Notes under the pieces: model-generated | Databases searched by the model: none | What the model saw: the letters and a program-made list of their open reading frames with translations, nothing else | What the model was told of the DNA's origin: nothing | Assembly (NCBI GenBank): GCA_964370085.1 | Contig: CAYJHI010000018.1 | Coordinates: forward strand, 1 to 21,950 | Direction: 5' to 3' | Length of the DNA: 21,950 bases | Source of the DNA: CARZYU01 sp964370085 | Lineage (GTDB): Bacteria; Bacillota_I; Bacilli_A; RF39; UBA660 | Shown: in pieces, positions 1-6,972 of the stretch | Numbering within the stretch: the first letter of the stretch is position 1 | Layout of the letters: every line of letters begins with the position of its first letter | Translations under genes and position numbers: made by a program

Positions 1-271
1 TAACAAATTCCTCTTTGCTGTATCCTAATTCAATCATATCAGTTTGTTTTTGTTTGATATTTTCAATACTTAAAGCAAATAAAGGAGGCAAACTCTTTGT
101 CATTTTAACAAAGTCCTCTTTACTATAGTCATTGCCCAACATATAATTATAAAGTTCATCTATCTTTGTAGTCAGCGTAGCATCAGTATAACTCTCCAAT
201 AGCACATTATTTCTTATTTTAAGAATATCTTCTTCTGTATATCCCATTTTATTTAAAGTATCATTAAGCAT
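1..271 (-). CDS. Helical-repeat protein, mTERF-like (N-terminal 90 residues, 3' end off window)
   Basis: The minus-strand frame is open from an ATG at 271 to the window edge, giving 90 residues. The start is well supported: AGGAGG lies at 278-283, six bases upstream. The protein shows a repeat of about 35 residues. Residues 49-55 read YSKEDFV and residues 84-90 read YSKEEFV, with a weaker copy, GYTEEDI, at 10-16. Between the two strong copies is a segment with the pattern KSLPPLF-ALSIENI, ending in a Leu-Gly. The layout P-x-L-F-x-x-S followed by a helix ending in LG is that of mTERF-type helical repeats, which bind nucleic acid in organelles. In bacteria the function is unknown to me. The family assignment is by pattern only and the rest of the gene is missing. 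It could instead be another alpha-solenoid. Confidence 0.65.
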   Translation of the reverse strand, partial: MLNDTLNKMGYTEEDILKIRNNVLLESYTDATLTTKIDELYNYMLGNDYSKEDFVKMTKSLPPLFALSIENIKQKQTDMIELGYSKEEFV

Positions 272-333
272 TCTAGTCCTCCTTTAATGTTTTCAGTATA
301 TTTTAATATATTCAATTCTTTTTTACTTTAAAA

Positions 334-342
334 AGTATAACA
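334..342 (-). promoter_or_regulatory. Extended -10 promoter for the repeat-protein gene
   Basis: On the minus strand TGTTATACT (342-334) is an extended -10 element about 50 bases before the AGGAGG. A -35 at 357-362 (TTTCTT) is poor, so recognition would rest on the TG motif. A second TATACT at 300-295 lacks a partner -35. Confidence 0.45.
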
Positions 343-351
343 TAATTTAAA

Positions 352-382
352 TAAATAAGAAAAGAAGTTTTATTTATCTTCT
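352..382 (-). terminator. Weak intrinsic terminator of ppaC
   Basis: Minus-strand AGAAG (382-378) and CTTCT (367-363) can pair around a 10-base loop that contains the ppaC stop codon, followed by TTTCTTATTT. The stem is only five base pairs, so this is weak. Confidence 0.35.
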
Positions 383-1992
383 AAAACTTCCATAATTGGT
401 GGTACTATTTGTTTTTTACGTGATACTATTCCTTTAAAATAATGACATTGTTCTATATTATCATTCATATATGCTATTTCTAATGTCTTTTTACCGTTTT
501 CACTATATAAAACATAAGAACCTTCATTAATAATATCAGTAATGAATAAGAATGCCATAGAATAATTATTTTGAGCACATGACTCATTTAACTCTTTAAT
601 ATATTCTTCTTGGTCTCTTTTTATATTATCGACATCTAACGTCATTACTTGCCCTATTCCAACTTTGTCGTCTCCCATTGTAAAACTTTTAAAGTCTGAA
701 TAGATTACTTCTTCAATAGTTTTTCCTACTAAAGATGTACCTGCTTTTAACATAGCCATTCCGTATTCTTCTATATTTACTTCTGCTATTTCTGCTAATT
801 TAGTTGCTGTTTCTTTATCTAAATCAGTCGTTGTAGGTGATTTAAATAATAATGTATCTGAAATAATCCCTGATAACATTAATCCAGCGATTGCTCTAGG
901 TATTTTAACATTACCTTCCATAAACAATCTATAAACAATTGTATTAGTACTTCCTACTGCCATACATCTAAAATTAACTGGTGCACTAGTAGTAATACTA
1001 CCAATATTATGGTGATCTACCACTTCTAATATTTCTGCTTCATCTAGTCCTTCAATACTTTGACTCTTCTCGTTATGGTCAACTAAAATAACTTTTTTTC
1101 TAACTTTATCACTCATACTAGAAGCTCTAATAAGTCCTAAACAATTATCTTTACTATCAAGTATTGGATAGTTAGTATGTTTTAATTTATTAGCAATATC
1201 AATAAAATCATCAACATAATCATTTTCATCAAAACTAATCGGTCTAGAGTCTCCTAAGATATTTTTAACATAATTACTAAGTGATATAACTTTAGAAGTA
1301 TCTAGAGTATCATAACTAGTTCTAATAATATTAACTTTATTAGCTTTTGCTATTTCTAAATGTTCTTCTTTTATTTCACCATTACCAACTACTATTAATA
1401 ATTTAATTTTAGAGTTAGTCGCATATTCAATAATACTATGACGATCTCCTACTATTAAAATATCTTCTTCAGATAGATTGATATTTTCGATAAAAGTAGT
1501 ACTTCTAAAAGATGCTATCTTTAAATTACCTTTTATCTCTTCATCAAACTGTAATACAGGTTCTCCCTTAATAACATTGATGATGTTTTGATAAGAAGTA
1601 TTTAGTTCTCTTAAGTTACTATCTATAAAATAACGCGCTAAATTCTTAATCGTGATTAATCCTTCAAATTTATTCTTATCGTTAACAATAGGTACTCCTG
1701 TTATAACATTATCTTGCAAAAATAAATAACAATCATGTATAGATGCTTTATCATTTATACTAAGACCTTTATAATAATTAATATCTTTTAATTGTAATTT
1801 AACATCATTTAAGAAACTAGGTTGTTCCATATCAAAATACTTTAAGACATATTTTGTTTCTTCATTAGGTTTCCCTAATATATAAGGATGCGCATTTAAC
1901 CCTTGTTGTCTTTTTAAATATGCTAAACATATCGCTGATGTTACTGAATCAGTATCAGGTTTACGATGTCCAAATACATATACTTTTTCCAT
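370..1992 (-). CDS. ppaC: Manganese-dependent inorganic pyrophosphatase, family II, with CBS-DRTGG-CBS insert
   Basis: This cytosolic enzyme hydrolyses pyrophosphate to phosphate and pulls biosynthetic reactions forward. The 540-residue protein has a DHH phosphoesterase core interrupted by a regulatory insert. GHRKPDTDS at 8-16 supplies His9, Asp13 and Asp15. A CBS domain spans about 70-125, a DRTGG domain about 130-235 and a second CBS about 236-295. The core resumes with VDHNE at 304 and VDHH at 325-328, and a DHHA2 domain ends in SRKKQ (524-528). In this subfamily the CBS pair binds adenine nucleotides: AMP and ADP inhibit, diadenosine polyphosphates activate. The length matches clostridial CBS-PPases. 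An upstream GTG at 2001 is possible, but AGAGGTGA sits just before the ATG at 1992 and would overlap that GTG, so I chose 1992. Confidence 0.95.
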   Translation of the reverse strand: MEKVYVFGHRKPDTDSVTSAICLAYLKRQQGLNAHPYILGKPNEETKYVLKYFDMEQPSFLNDVKLQLKDINYYKGLSINDKASIHDCYLFLQDNVITGVPIVNDKNKFEGLITIKNLARYFIDSNLRELNTSYQNIINVIKGEPVLQFDEEIKGNLKIASFRSTTFIENINLSEEDILIVGDRHSIIEYATNSKIKLLIVVGNGEIKEEHLEIAKANKVNIIRTSYDTLDTSKVISLSNYVKNILGDSRPISFDENDYVDDFIDIANKLKHTNYPILDSKDNCLGLIRASSMSDKVRKKVILVDHNEKSQSIEGLDEAEILEVVDHHNIGSITTSAPVNFRCMAVGSTNTIVYRLFMEGNVKIPRAIAGLMLSGIISDTLLFKSPTTTDLDKETATKLAEIAEVNIEEYGMAMLKAGTSLVGKTIEEVIYSDFKSFTMGDDKVGIGQVMTLDVDNIKRDQEEYIKELNESCAQNNYSMAFLFITDIINEGSYVLYSENGKKTLEIAYMNDNIEQCHYFKGIVSRKKQIVPPIMEVLEDK

Positions 1993-2020
1993 ATCTTTCA
2001 CCTCTTTTTAATACTAGAGT

Positions 2021-2050
2021 ATTATAACATAAATTGCGTATTTTTGTAAA
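2021..2050 (-). promoter_or_regulatory. SigA-type promoter of ppaC
   Basis: TTTACA (2050-2045), an 18-base spacer and TATAAT (2026-2021), preceded by TG to make an extended -10. The gene starts about 30 bases downstream. Confidence 0.8.
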
Positions 2051-2076
2051 ATTAAAACTTAGTTCTCACTAAGTTT
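2046..2076 (-). terminator. Intrinsic terminator of the two-gene unknown operon
   Basis: On the minus strand AAACTTAG (2076-2069) pairs perfectly with CTAAGTTT (2062-2055) around TGAGAA, followed by TAATTTT. The TAA stop of the upstream gene (2077-2075) lies at the base of the stem. Confidence 0.75.
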
Positions 2077-2632
2077 ATTTTGTATATTGTTTGTCTTTTA
2101 TTGGTTCTACTGAAATAGCATAACTTAAATCTTCTTCATTAATTAAATTCTTTAAAATCGTTTCTTTAGAATCAATCGGTTTATCAAATGAATAACCGTT
2201 TTCTGCTGCTTCTTTCAAAAAGTTATCGTAATTTATAGTATAAAATTTCTTTGAACCGTCTGGTACCACGCATTGTTCGTAAACTGAAAGTAGCATCATC
2301 GATGGAAAAGGTCTAGCGTTAGGATCTATTTCTTCAATAAAATCTGAATCAGCAGAATATAACTCAATATCAGTTTCTGGTATAAAGAAACCAAAATTAC
2401 ATTCAACCATTAATTTACTTCTCTCTTCCTCTTCGTATGTACAAATTGCAGTTTTAAAAACAGTTTCAATATACTCTAATGCTTCCTTACTTTGATCTTT
2501 GTGTTTTATTATATCATCAAGTGTATAAACTCCAAATTCTGCAATTCCGTTTGTAAAGAAAGTTCCGTAATATATATTATATACGCCTTCTTCTTTTATA
2601 TATTTTTTTAATTCTAATATATCTTTTAACAT
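2075..2632 (-). CDS. Unknown acidic protein, 185 residues
   Basis: I do not recognise this protein. It is soluble, with no signal peptide or membrane helix, and acidic, with an EEEER stretch near residue 70 and an alpha/beta look. Aromatic and acidic residues cluster in the middle around FGFFIPETD. RBS AGGAG precedes the ATG by about seven bases. It is the second gene of a two-gene unit: the 132-residue gene ends 17 bases upstream, both lie behind one consensus promoter, and a hairpin terminator overlaps its stop codon. The unit lies between housekeeping ppaC and addAB and could be an accessory cassette. An immunity-like or enzyme-partner role is only a guess. Confidence 0.8.
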   Translation of the reverse strand: MLKDILELKKYIKEEGVYNIYYGTFFTNGIAEFGVYTLDDIIKHKDQSKEALEYIETVFKTAICTYEEEERSKLMVECNFGFFIPETDIELYSADSDFIEEIDPNARPFPSMMLLSVYEQCVVPDGSKKFYTINYDNFLKEAAENGYSFDKPIDSKETILKNLINEEDLSYAISVEPIKDKQYTK

Positions 2633-2649
2633 AAATACTCCTGTCTTTT

Positions 2650-3048
2650 TTATTCTTTACCTAATTGTTTAGATTGGTATATAGTTTGCTCATCTGCACC
2701 ATATCCATGTCTAACTTTAACGGAATTTGGTGTAATATTCATGCTAGTTTTCCAAGAAAGTGCTCTTTGTATTCCTGTTTCATTTAAACATTCAGCCAAA
2801 ATACCATCTGCCTCATAATCAACTCTTAAATTACAACTTCCATAAGCTTCGATATCACTAACAATTTTTTCTTCTAACATTACCATAAAGTTATACGCTT
2901 GCAACGGAGTTGGCAAAGGTAGTGAGTTATTAGTCATTTCCTTTATCATCATCATCATTTTTTGCGATGGTTCCCCATTATCAAACTTTGGTCTCGCTAT
3001 ATCGGCTACCCACCACTCTATAGCTTTTAAACAAGATTCATATTTCAT
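2650..3048 (-). CDS. Unknown small protein, 132 residues
   Basis: The protein starts MKYESCLKAIEWW and has no recognised family. It is cytosolic and mixed helical, with WW at 12-13, four consecutive Met at 31-34, and a C-terminal half rich in polar residues (RHGYGADEQ). The frame is open upstream to 3114, but the start at 3048 is preferred. GAGGGGG lies about eight bases before this ATG, and a perfect -35/-10 pair lies inside the would-be extension, so the longer reading frame cannot be transcribed from its own promoter. It is the first gene of a unit with the 185-residue gene. Confidence 0.8.
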   Translation of the reverse strand: MKYESCLKAIEWWVADIARPKFDNGEPSQKMMMMIKEMTNNSLPLPTPLQAYNFMVMLEEKIVSDIEAYGSCNLRVDYEADGILAECLNETGIQRALSWKTSMNITPNSVKVRHGYGADEQTIYQSKQLGKE

Positions 3049-3085
3049 TTTTATATCCCCCTCTTTTTCTAATTGAAATAAGCAT

Positions 3086-3114
3086 ATTATACCACAAAAG
3101 TAGTAATTTGTCAA
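3086..3114 (-). promoter_or_regulatory. Perfect-consensus SigA promoter
   Basis: TTGACA (3114-3109), exactly 17 bases, then TATAAT (3091-3086). Both hexamers match consensus completely, making this the best promoter in the window. It implies strong, possibly constitutive, expression of the two small unknown genes. Confidence 0.9.
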
Positions 3115-3154
3115 AATTGAACCCTAGTTTATTACTTAAAGAGGCAAATGATGC

Positions 3155-3185
3155 AAAAGAAAACAAGATTTTAAGATCTTGTTTT
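3155..3185 (-). terminator. Intrinsic terminator of the 216-residue membrane-protein gene
   Basis: Minus-strand AAAACAAGAT (3185-3176) pairs perfectly with ATCTTGTTTT (3169-3160), followed by CTTTT. The TAA stop codon (3173-3171) lies in the six-base loop. Confidence 0.85.
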
Positions 3186-3821
3186 AAACATAGTTTTTTC
3201 TAATTGTTTTCCGTATGATTTTAGTTGTTTTTGTTCTTCTTTTATTTCTTTGCGATACTTTGTTGCAAATTTTTCTGTTAATTTTTCTTGTTGATTTTCA
3301 TCTGTTATATTCATACTATCTACTGTTTCATTCGCTTTTTTAGCCGATTTTATTAATCTGTATGCGTTTAATGGTAAAGTTCCATTAATATGAAAATTTT
3401 TAATCTTACTTCTTTTCTCTTGAAGTGTAGTATTTTCTTCTGCAACAGTTTTAATATACTCTTCTAATTGTTTTTTATCAGTATAAGGTGAATTTTCAAT
3501 ATGATCAAGATTTATATCTTTTACATTAGTGCAAGATTTCTCGTGCATAAGTTCTTCAGCTTTTTTAGAACTGTTTACAATTATAAATGCAGTTGCTAAT
3601 AAAATATTTAAAACAGGAATGAAGAAACTTCCGTATGCCAAAAATATTCTGGTTGATAATTCTTTTTTATTATTATTTTGAAACTTATGTAAATCTTCTT
3701 TGGTTATATTTGTAACAAGCCCTTTTCTTCTCATACTGCGACCGTTTTTTTCTGCATTAGATAAAGTAGCAAAAGCAGAAACTGCTACACTTGCTAAATA
3801 GGTTAATAGTAATGGTTCCAT
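3171..3821 (-). CDS. Unknown membrane-anchored protein with charged coiled-coil-like tail
   Basis: This 216-residue protein has no recognised family. Two hydrophobic segments, about 3-20 and 60-82, flank a short basic loop (RSMRRK), which fits a helical hairpin in the membrane. The remaining 130 residues are strongly charged and Lys/Glu-rich, predicted helical and possibly coiled coil, most likely cytosolic. RBS AGAGGG is well placed for the ATG at 3821. The gene has its own promoter, whose -35 overlaps the addA stop codon, and its own terminator, so it is a single-gene unit. The pattern resembles membrane-tethered scaffolds, but nothing more specific can be claimed. Confidence 0.8.
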   Translation of the reverse strand: MEPLLLTYLASVAVSAFATLSNAEKNGRSMRRKGLVTNITKEDLHKFQNNNKKELSTRIFLAYGSFFIPVLNILLATAFIIVNSSKKAEELMHEKSCTNVKDINLDHIENSPYTDKKQLEEYIKTVAEENTTLQEKRSKIKNFHINGTLPLNAYRLIKSAKKANETVDSMNITDENQQEKLTEKFATKYRKEIKEEQKQLKSYGKQLEKTMFKTRS

Positions 3822-3845
3822 CTGATTCCCTCTTTTCTTCGCTCT

Positions 3846-3874
3846 ATTATATTACCCAATTATTTAGAAGTCAA
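3846..3874 (-). promoter_or_regulatory. Promoter of the membrane-protein gene, overlapping the addA stop
   Basis: TTGACT (3874-3869), a 17-base spacer and TATAAT (3851-3846). The TGA in the -35 hexamer is the addA stop codon. No terminator separates addA from this gene. Confidence 0.85.
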
Positions 3875-6800
3875 GATATTTCTTCTAGTTTCTCATCTAA
3901 TATAGAATATAAATAAATACTAACTGACTTATGAAACTTATCTTCAATAAATTCTTTATAACCATTTAATTGTACTAAATAAGCTTCATCTTTTATATTT
4001 TTAAGTTTATAATCGATAATTACAATAGAATCTTCTAACGTTATTAATAAGTCTATTATACCGTGCTTCTTCTCGTTGTTATTTGTATAATAAAATTCAT
4101 ATTCTTTTAAGAAAGTTTTATCTAAATTATTTTTAATTATATCTTGATTTAAGAAAGCTTCTATTTTATTTTTTATATAGTCACTACAATCAGAGTAGTC
4201 GGGATTATTAAAGTCAATATATTCTAAAGTTTGATGTAATTTATTACCTAGTACTCTACTCGTTTCTTGTTCTTTTGTAATAACTGTTTTATTTACTTTA
4301 GAATATTGTTTTTCTGCTACTTCTTCTTTATTCAAAGATAACTCTTCTACTAAAATATTATAATCATTATTTTCTATTTCCGATTGATAATTATCTTCTT
4401 TAATTGAATTATAAGCTTTAGTTAAATTATTTACTTCTATGTTAGTGACATAAGGTGTTAATATTTGTTTTATGCTGTCGATAAGGCTTTGAAAAGAACG
4501 ATATTTCATCTTTACTGAATCATCTAATTCTTCTATTTCTTTATCGTTTAAAGAGGTAACTAATATAAGTTTCTCTCTAGCTCTAGTTAATGCTACATAA
4601 AACAGTCTGATTTTTTCACTTATTTCTTCTTTAATATAACTCTCATTTAATAGTAAATACATGATGTTTTTCTTTATTTTATCTTCTTTTAAGTAAGGTG
4701 TTATTATACCATATCTAATATCGTATAAAAAAGTATTGGTTAACTCTCTTAAATTAAATTTGTTGTTTAGTGCTGGAAAATAACATATAGGATACTCTAG
4801 ACCCTTAGATCTATGAATGGTCATTATTTTAACACTATTGTTGTTTTCTTTAACTAAAGAATATTTAAGATCCATCTCACTACTTAGAACTTCATTTAAA
4901 TAATCATATAAGTCCTCTAATGAATAACCTAAGTTTGCTAGTTGTTTAGTAAGATTGAGTAAATAAGTTAGTTTTATTTCATATTCTTCAATTGAACCAA
5001 TAGTAATAAGTTTTTCGTAGTAATTAAATTCTTCTATTATTTTATTTAATAATGTATAACAATCCTCTTCTATATAAATGATTAAATTAACTAATTTTTT
5101 AAAAAGAACCGTTTCTTTATACAATTTATTCTTAAGTGTTTTAAAAATATTAGAATCTGTTTCACTTATTAAGAAACTTCTAGAAACAGATGTATATGAA
5201 TACTCAAACTCTTTATCAAACTCCTTATTATTTACTTTTTTTAATAACAATAAGATATGTTTAAATAAGTCTATATCATATCCTCCGGTTAGTTTTTCAT
5301 CTTTATAGATAGTTAGAGGAATGTTGTAATACTCAAATATTTTCTTATATAAATCAAAGGTCTTAGTACGATCTATTAAAATAACAAAGTCTTTATATTC
5401 AATAGGTCTTGTTTTATTTTCATCTTTATCAAATACTAAGTACTTAGTACTAACCTTAGTCATAATATCTTTTGCTATTAAAAAGATTTCATATTCATCT
5501 TTTGAATAAATATCCTCTTTATCTTTTTGATAATTATATACTTCTAAAGAGTAATTCTCTTCTGTTTTACCTATTTCGTTATAAGTATTATTTCCAAAGA
5601 CCATTCTATGAGTTGCTTTATAATCAGCGTTACCTATATTATCATTCATCACTTCGTCAAACATAAAGTTAATGGCTGTTATAACTTCTTCTCTTGATCT
5701 AAAGTTCTTATTAAGATCTATTTTAAAACCATCATTATTTTTACTATAGCGGTCGTATTTTTCTTTAAAAATATATGGATTAGCATTACGAAAACGATAG
5801 ATTGATTGTTTTATATCTCCAACCATATAAGTGTTATTATTACTTATTAAAGAGATGAAGTATTCTCCTATATCATTAGTATCTTGATATTCATCAATCA
5901 TAATTTCATTAAATTTATTTTTAAGTTCTAATCTAGCTTCTTCGTTTTCTTCAAGTATTTCAATAGCAAGTCTCATAATATCTGCAAATTCGTAGTAATT
6001 ATTTTTCTCTTTATAAGTTTTAAATGTTTGATGATATTCCTCTAATATAGAAATAATAACTTTATTATAAGAAATATTTGTCTCAATACTATTTTTAATT
6101 TCTAACTCATCTTCATAAATAATAAGTTTTTTTAAATCATCTATTATACTACTAATATTATTTTTTTTACTCTTAGCAAACTCACTAGAATTTTTAGGTA
6201 ACATTGGTAATCTTTCATAGTTGAAACTACTAGCAAACTCATTATAGGTAGTAGCAGTTAGTAAACTATCTAAAGTAGTTTCTAACTTAGTAATATAATC
6301 TCCTGTTGTATCTAATGATAAATCACTGATGTTTAGTTTAAGTAAGTTTTGCTTATCTGTTAATAACTTTAAATAAGCATTATAATTCTCTTTAATAATT
6401 TTATTGTTATGATGTTTATCAAAATAATTATTAAAATATTCTTCGATATTATGTAACTGTTCTAACTTGCGATAAATGGATAAGATATCTTGAAATATTA
6501 CTTTATCATCTTTAAAGGTTAAATCTTCTATTAATTGTAAGAAGTTTGCTTCTTCTTCTTTATATAAGCGATCAAAGATTCTTTCTAGTATTTTAATTCT
6601 TTCAAGTTCTAAAAGAGAAGTTTCAGTTATTTTAATGTTCTTCGATATATTTTTTAAGTAATGGTACTTTTTAACAATAGACAATGCAAAACTATCAAAA
6701 GTAGTAATATAAGCAGAGTCAATTAACTCTAATTGGTCGATTAACTTTTCGTCTTTTTCAATGGCTTTTCTAATTCTTTCTTTCATTTCAAAAGCTGCGG

Positions 6801-6972
6801 CATTAGTAAAAGTAATAATCAATAAGTCATCAACATTAACACCATCTTGAATTTTCCTGATTGTTCTAGCAGTTAACACTGCTGTTTTACCACTACCTGC
6901 TCCTGCAGAGACGATGATATTAGTGTTATCTTTATCAATTGCAACTTGTTGTTCTTCTGTCCATCTAGGCAT
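3871..6972 (-). CDS. addA: ATP-dependent helicase/nuclease subunit A
   Basis: This is the UvrD-like subunit of the AddAB complex, which resects double-strand DNA ends and prepares 3' tails for RecA. Visible motifs in order are Walker A SAGAGSGKT at 22-30, helicase motif TTFDSFA near 90, Walker B DEYQDTN at 360-366, GDIKQSIYRFRNA at 385-397, then IMTIHRSKGLEYP and RLFYVALTRAREKL in the second helicase half. A C-terminal PD-(D/E)XK nuclease has Asp974, Asp987 and Lys989 (IIDYK). At 1033 residues it is about 200 shorter than the Bacillus protein, but all core motifs are present. Its start overlaps the 3' end of addB by eight bases, so translation is coupled. It ends in TGA. Confidence 0.95.
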   Translation of the reverse strand: MPRWTEEQQVAIDKDNTNIIVSAGAGSGKTAVLTARTIRKIQDGVNVDDLLIITFTNAAAFEMKERIRKAIEKDEKLIDQLELIDSAYITTFDSFALSIVKKYHYLKNISKNIKITETSLLELERIKILERIFDRLYKEEEANFLQLIEDLTFKDDKVIFQDILSIYRKLEQLHNIEEYFNNYFDKHHNNKIIKENYNAYLKLLTDKQNLLKLNISDLSLDTTGDYITKLETTLDSLLTATTYNEFASSFNYERLPMLPKNSSEFAKSKKNNISSIIDDLKKLIIYEDELEIKNSIETNISYNKVIISILEEYHQTFKTYKEKNNYYEFADIMRLAIEILEENEEARLELKNKFNEIMIDEYQDTNDIGEYFISLISNNNTYMVGDIKQSIYRFRNANPYIFKEKYDRYSKNNDGFKIDLNKNFRSREEVITAINFMFDEVMNDNIGNADYKATHRMVFGNNTYNEIGKTEENYSLEVYNYQKDKEDIYSKDEYEIFLIAKDIMTKVSTKYLVFDKDENKTRPIEYKDFVILIDRTKTFDLYKKIFEYYNIPLTIYKDEKLTGGYDIDLFKHILLLLKKVNNKEFDKEFEYSYTSVSRSFLISETDSNIFKTLKNKLYKETVLFKKLVNLIIYIEEDCYTLLNKIIEEFNYYEKLITIGSIEEYEIKLTYLLNLTKQLANLGYSLEDLYDYLNEVLSSEMDLKYSLVKENNNSVKIMTIHRSKGLEYPICYFPALNNKFNLRELTNTFLYDIRYGIITPYLKEDKIKKNIMYLLLNESYIKEEISEKIRLFYVALTRAREKLILVTSLNDKEIEELDDSVKMKYRSFQSLIDSIKQILTPYVTNIEVNNLTKAYNSIKEDNYQSEIENNDYNILVEELSLNKEEVAEKQYSKVNKTVITKEQETSRVLGNKLHQTLEYIDFNNPDYSDCSDYIKNKIEAFLNQDIIKNNLDKTFLKEYEFYYTNNNEKKHGIIDLLITLEDSIVIIDYKLKNIKDEAYLVQLNGYKEFIEDKFHKSVSIYLYSILDEKLEEIS

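Noticed and set aside
1993..2001. GTG start three codons upstream for ppaC
   Set aside because: The GTG is part of the AGAGGTGA ribosome binding site for the ATG at 1992, and His9/Asp13/Asp15 numbering agrees with that ATG.
3049..3114. N-terminal extension of the 132-residue gene (start at 3114)
   Set aside because: The -35 and -10 of the only good promoter lie within it, and the RBS supports the ATG at 3048.
5078..5666. Plus-strand frames inside addA
   Set aside because: They are antisense to helicase domains with intact motifs, composition is low-complexity Leu/Ser/Tyr, and no RBS is present.
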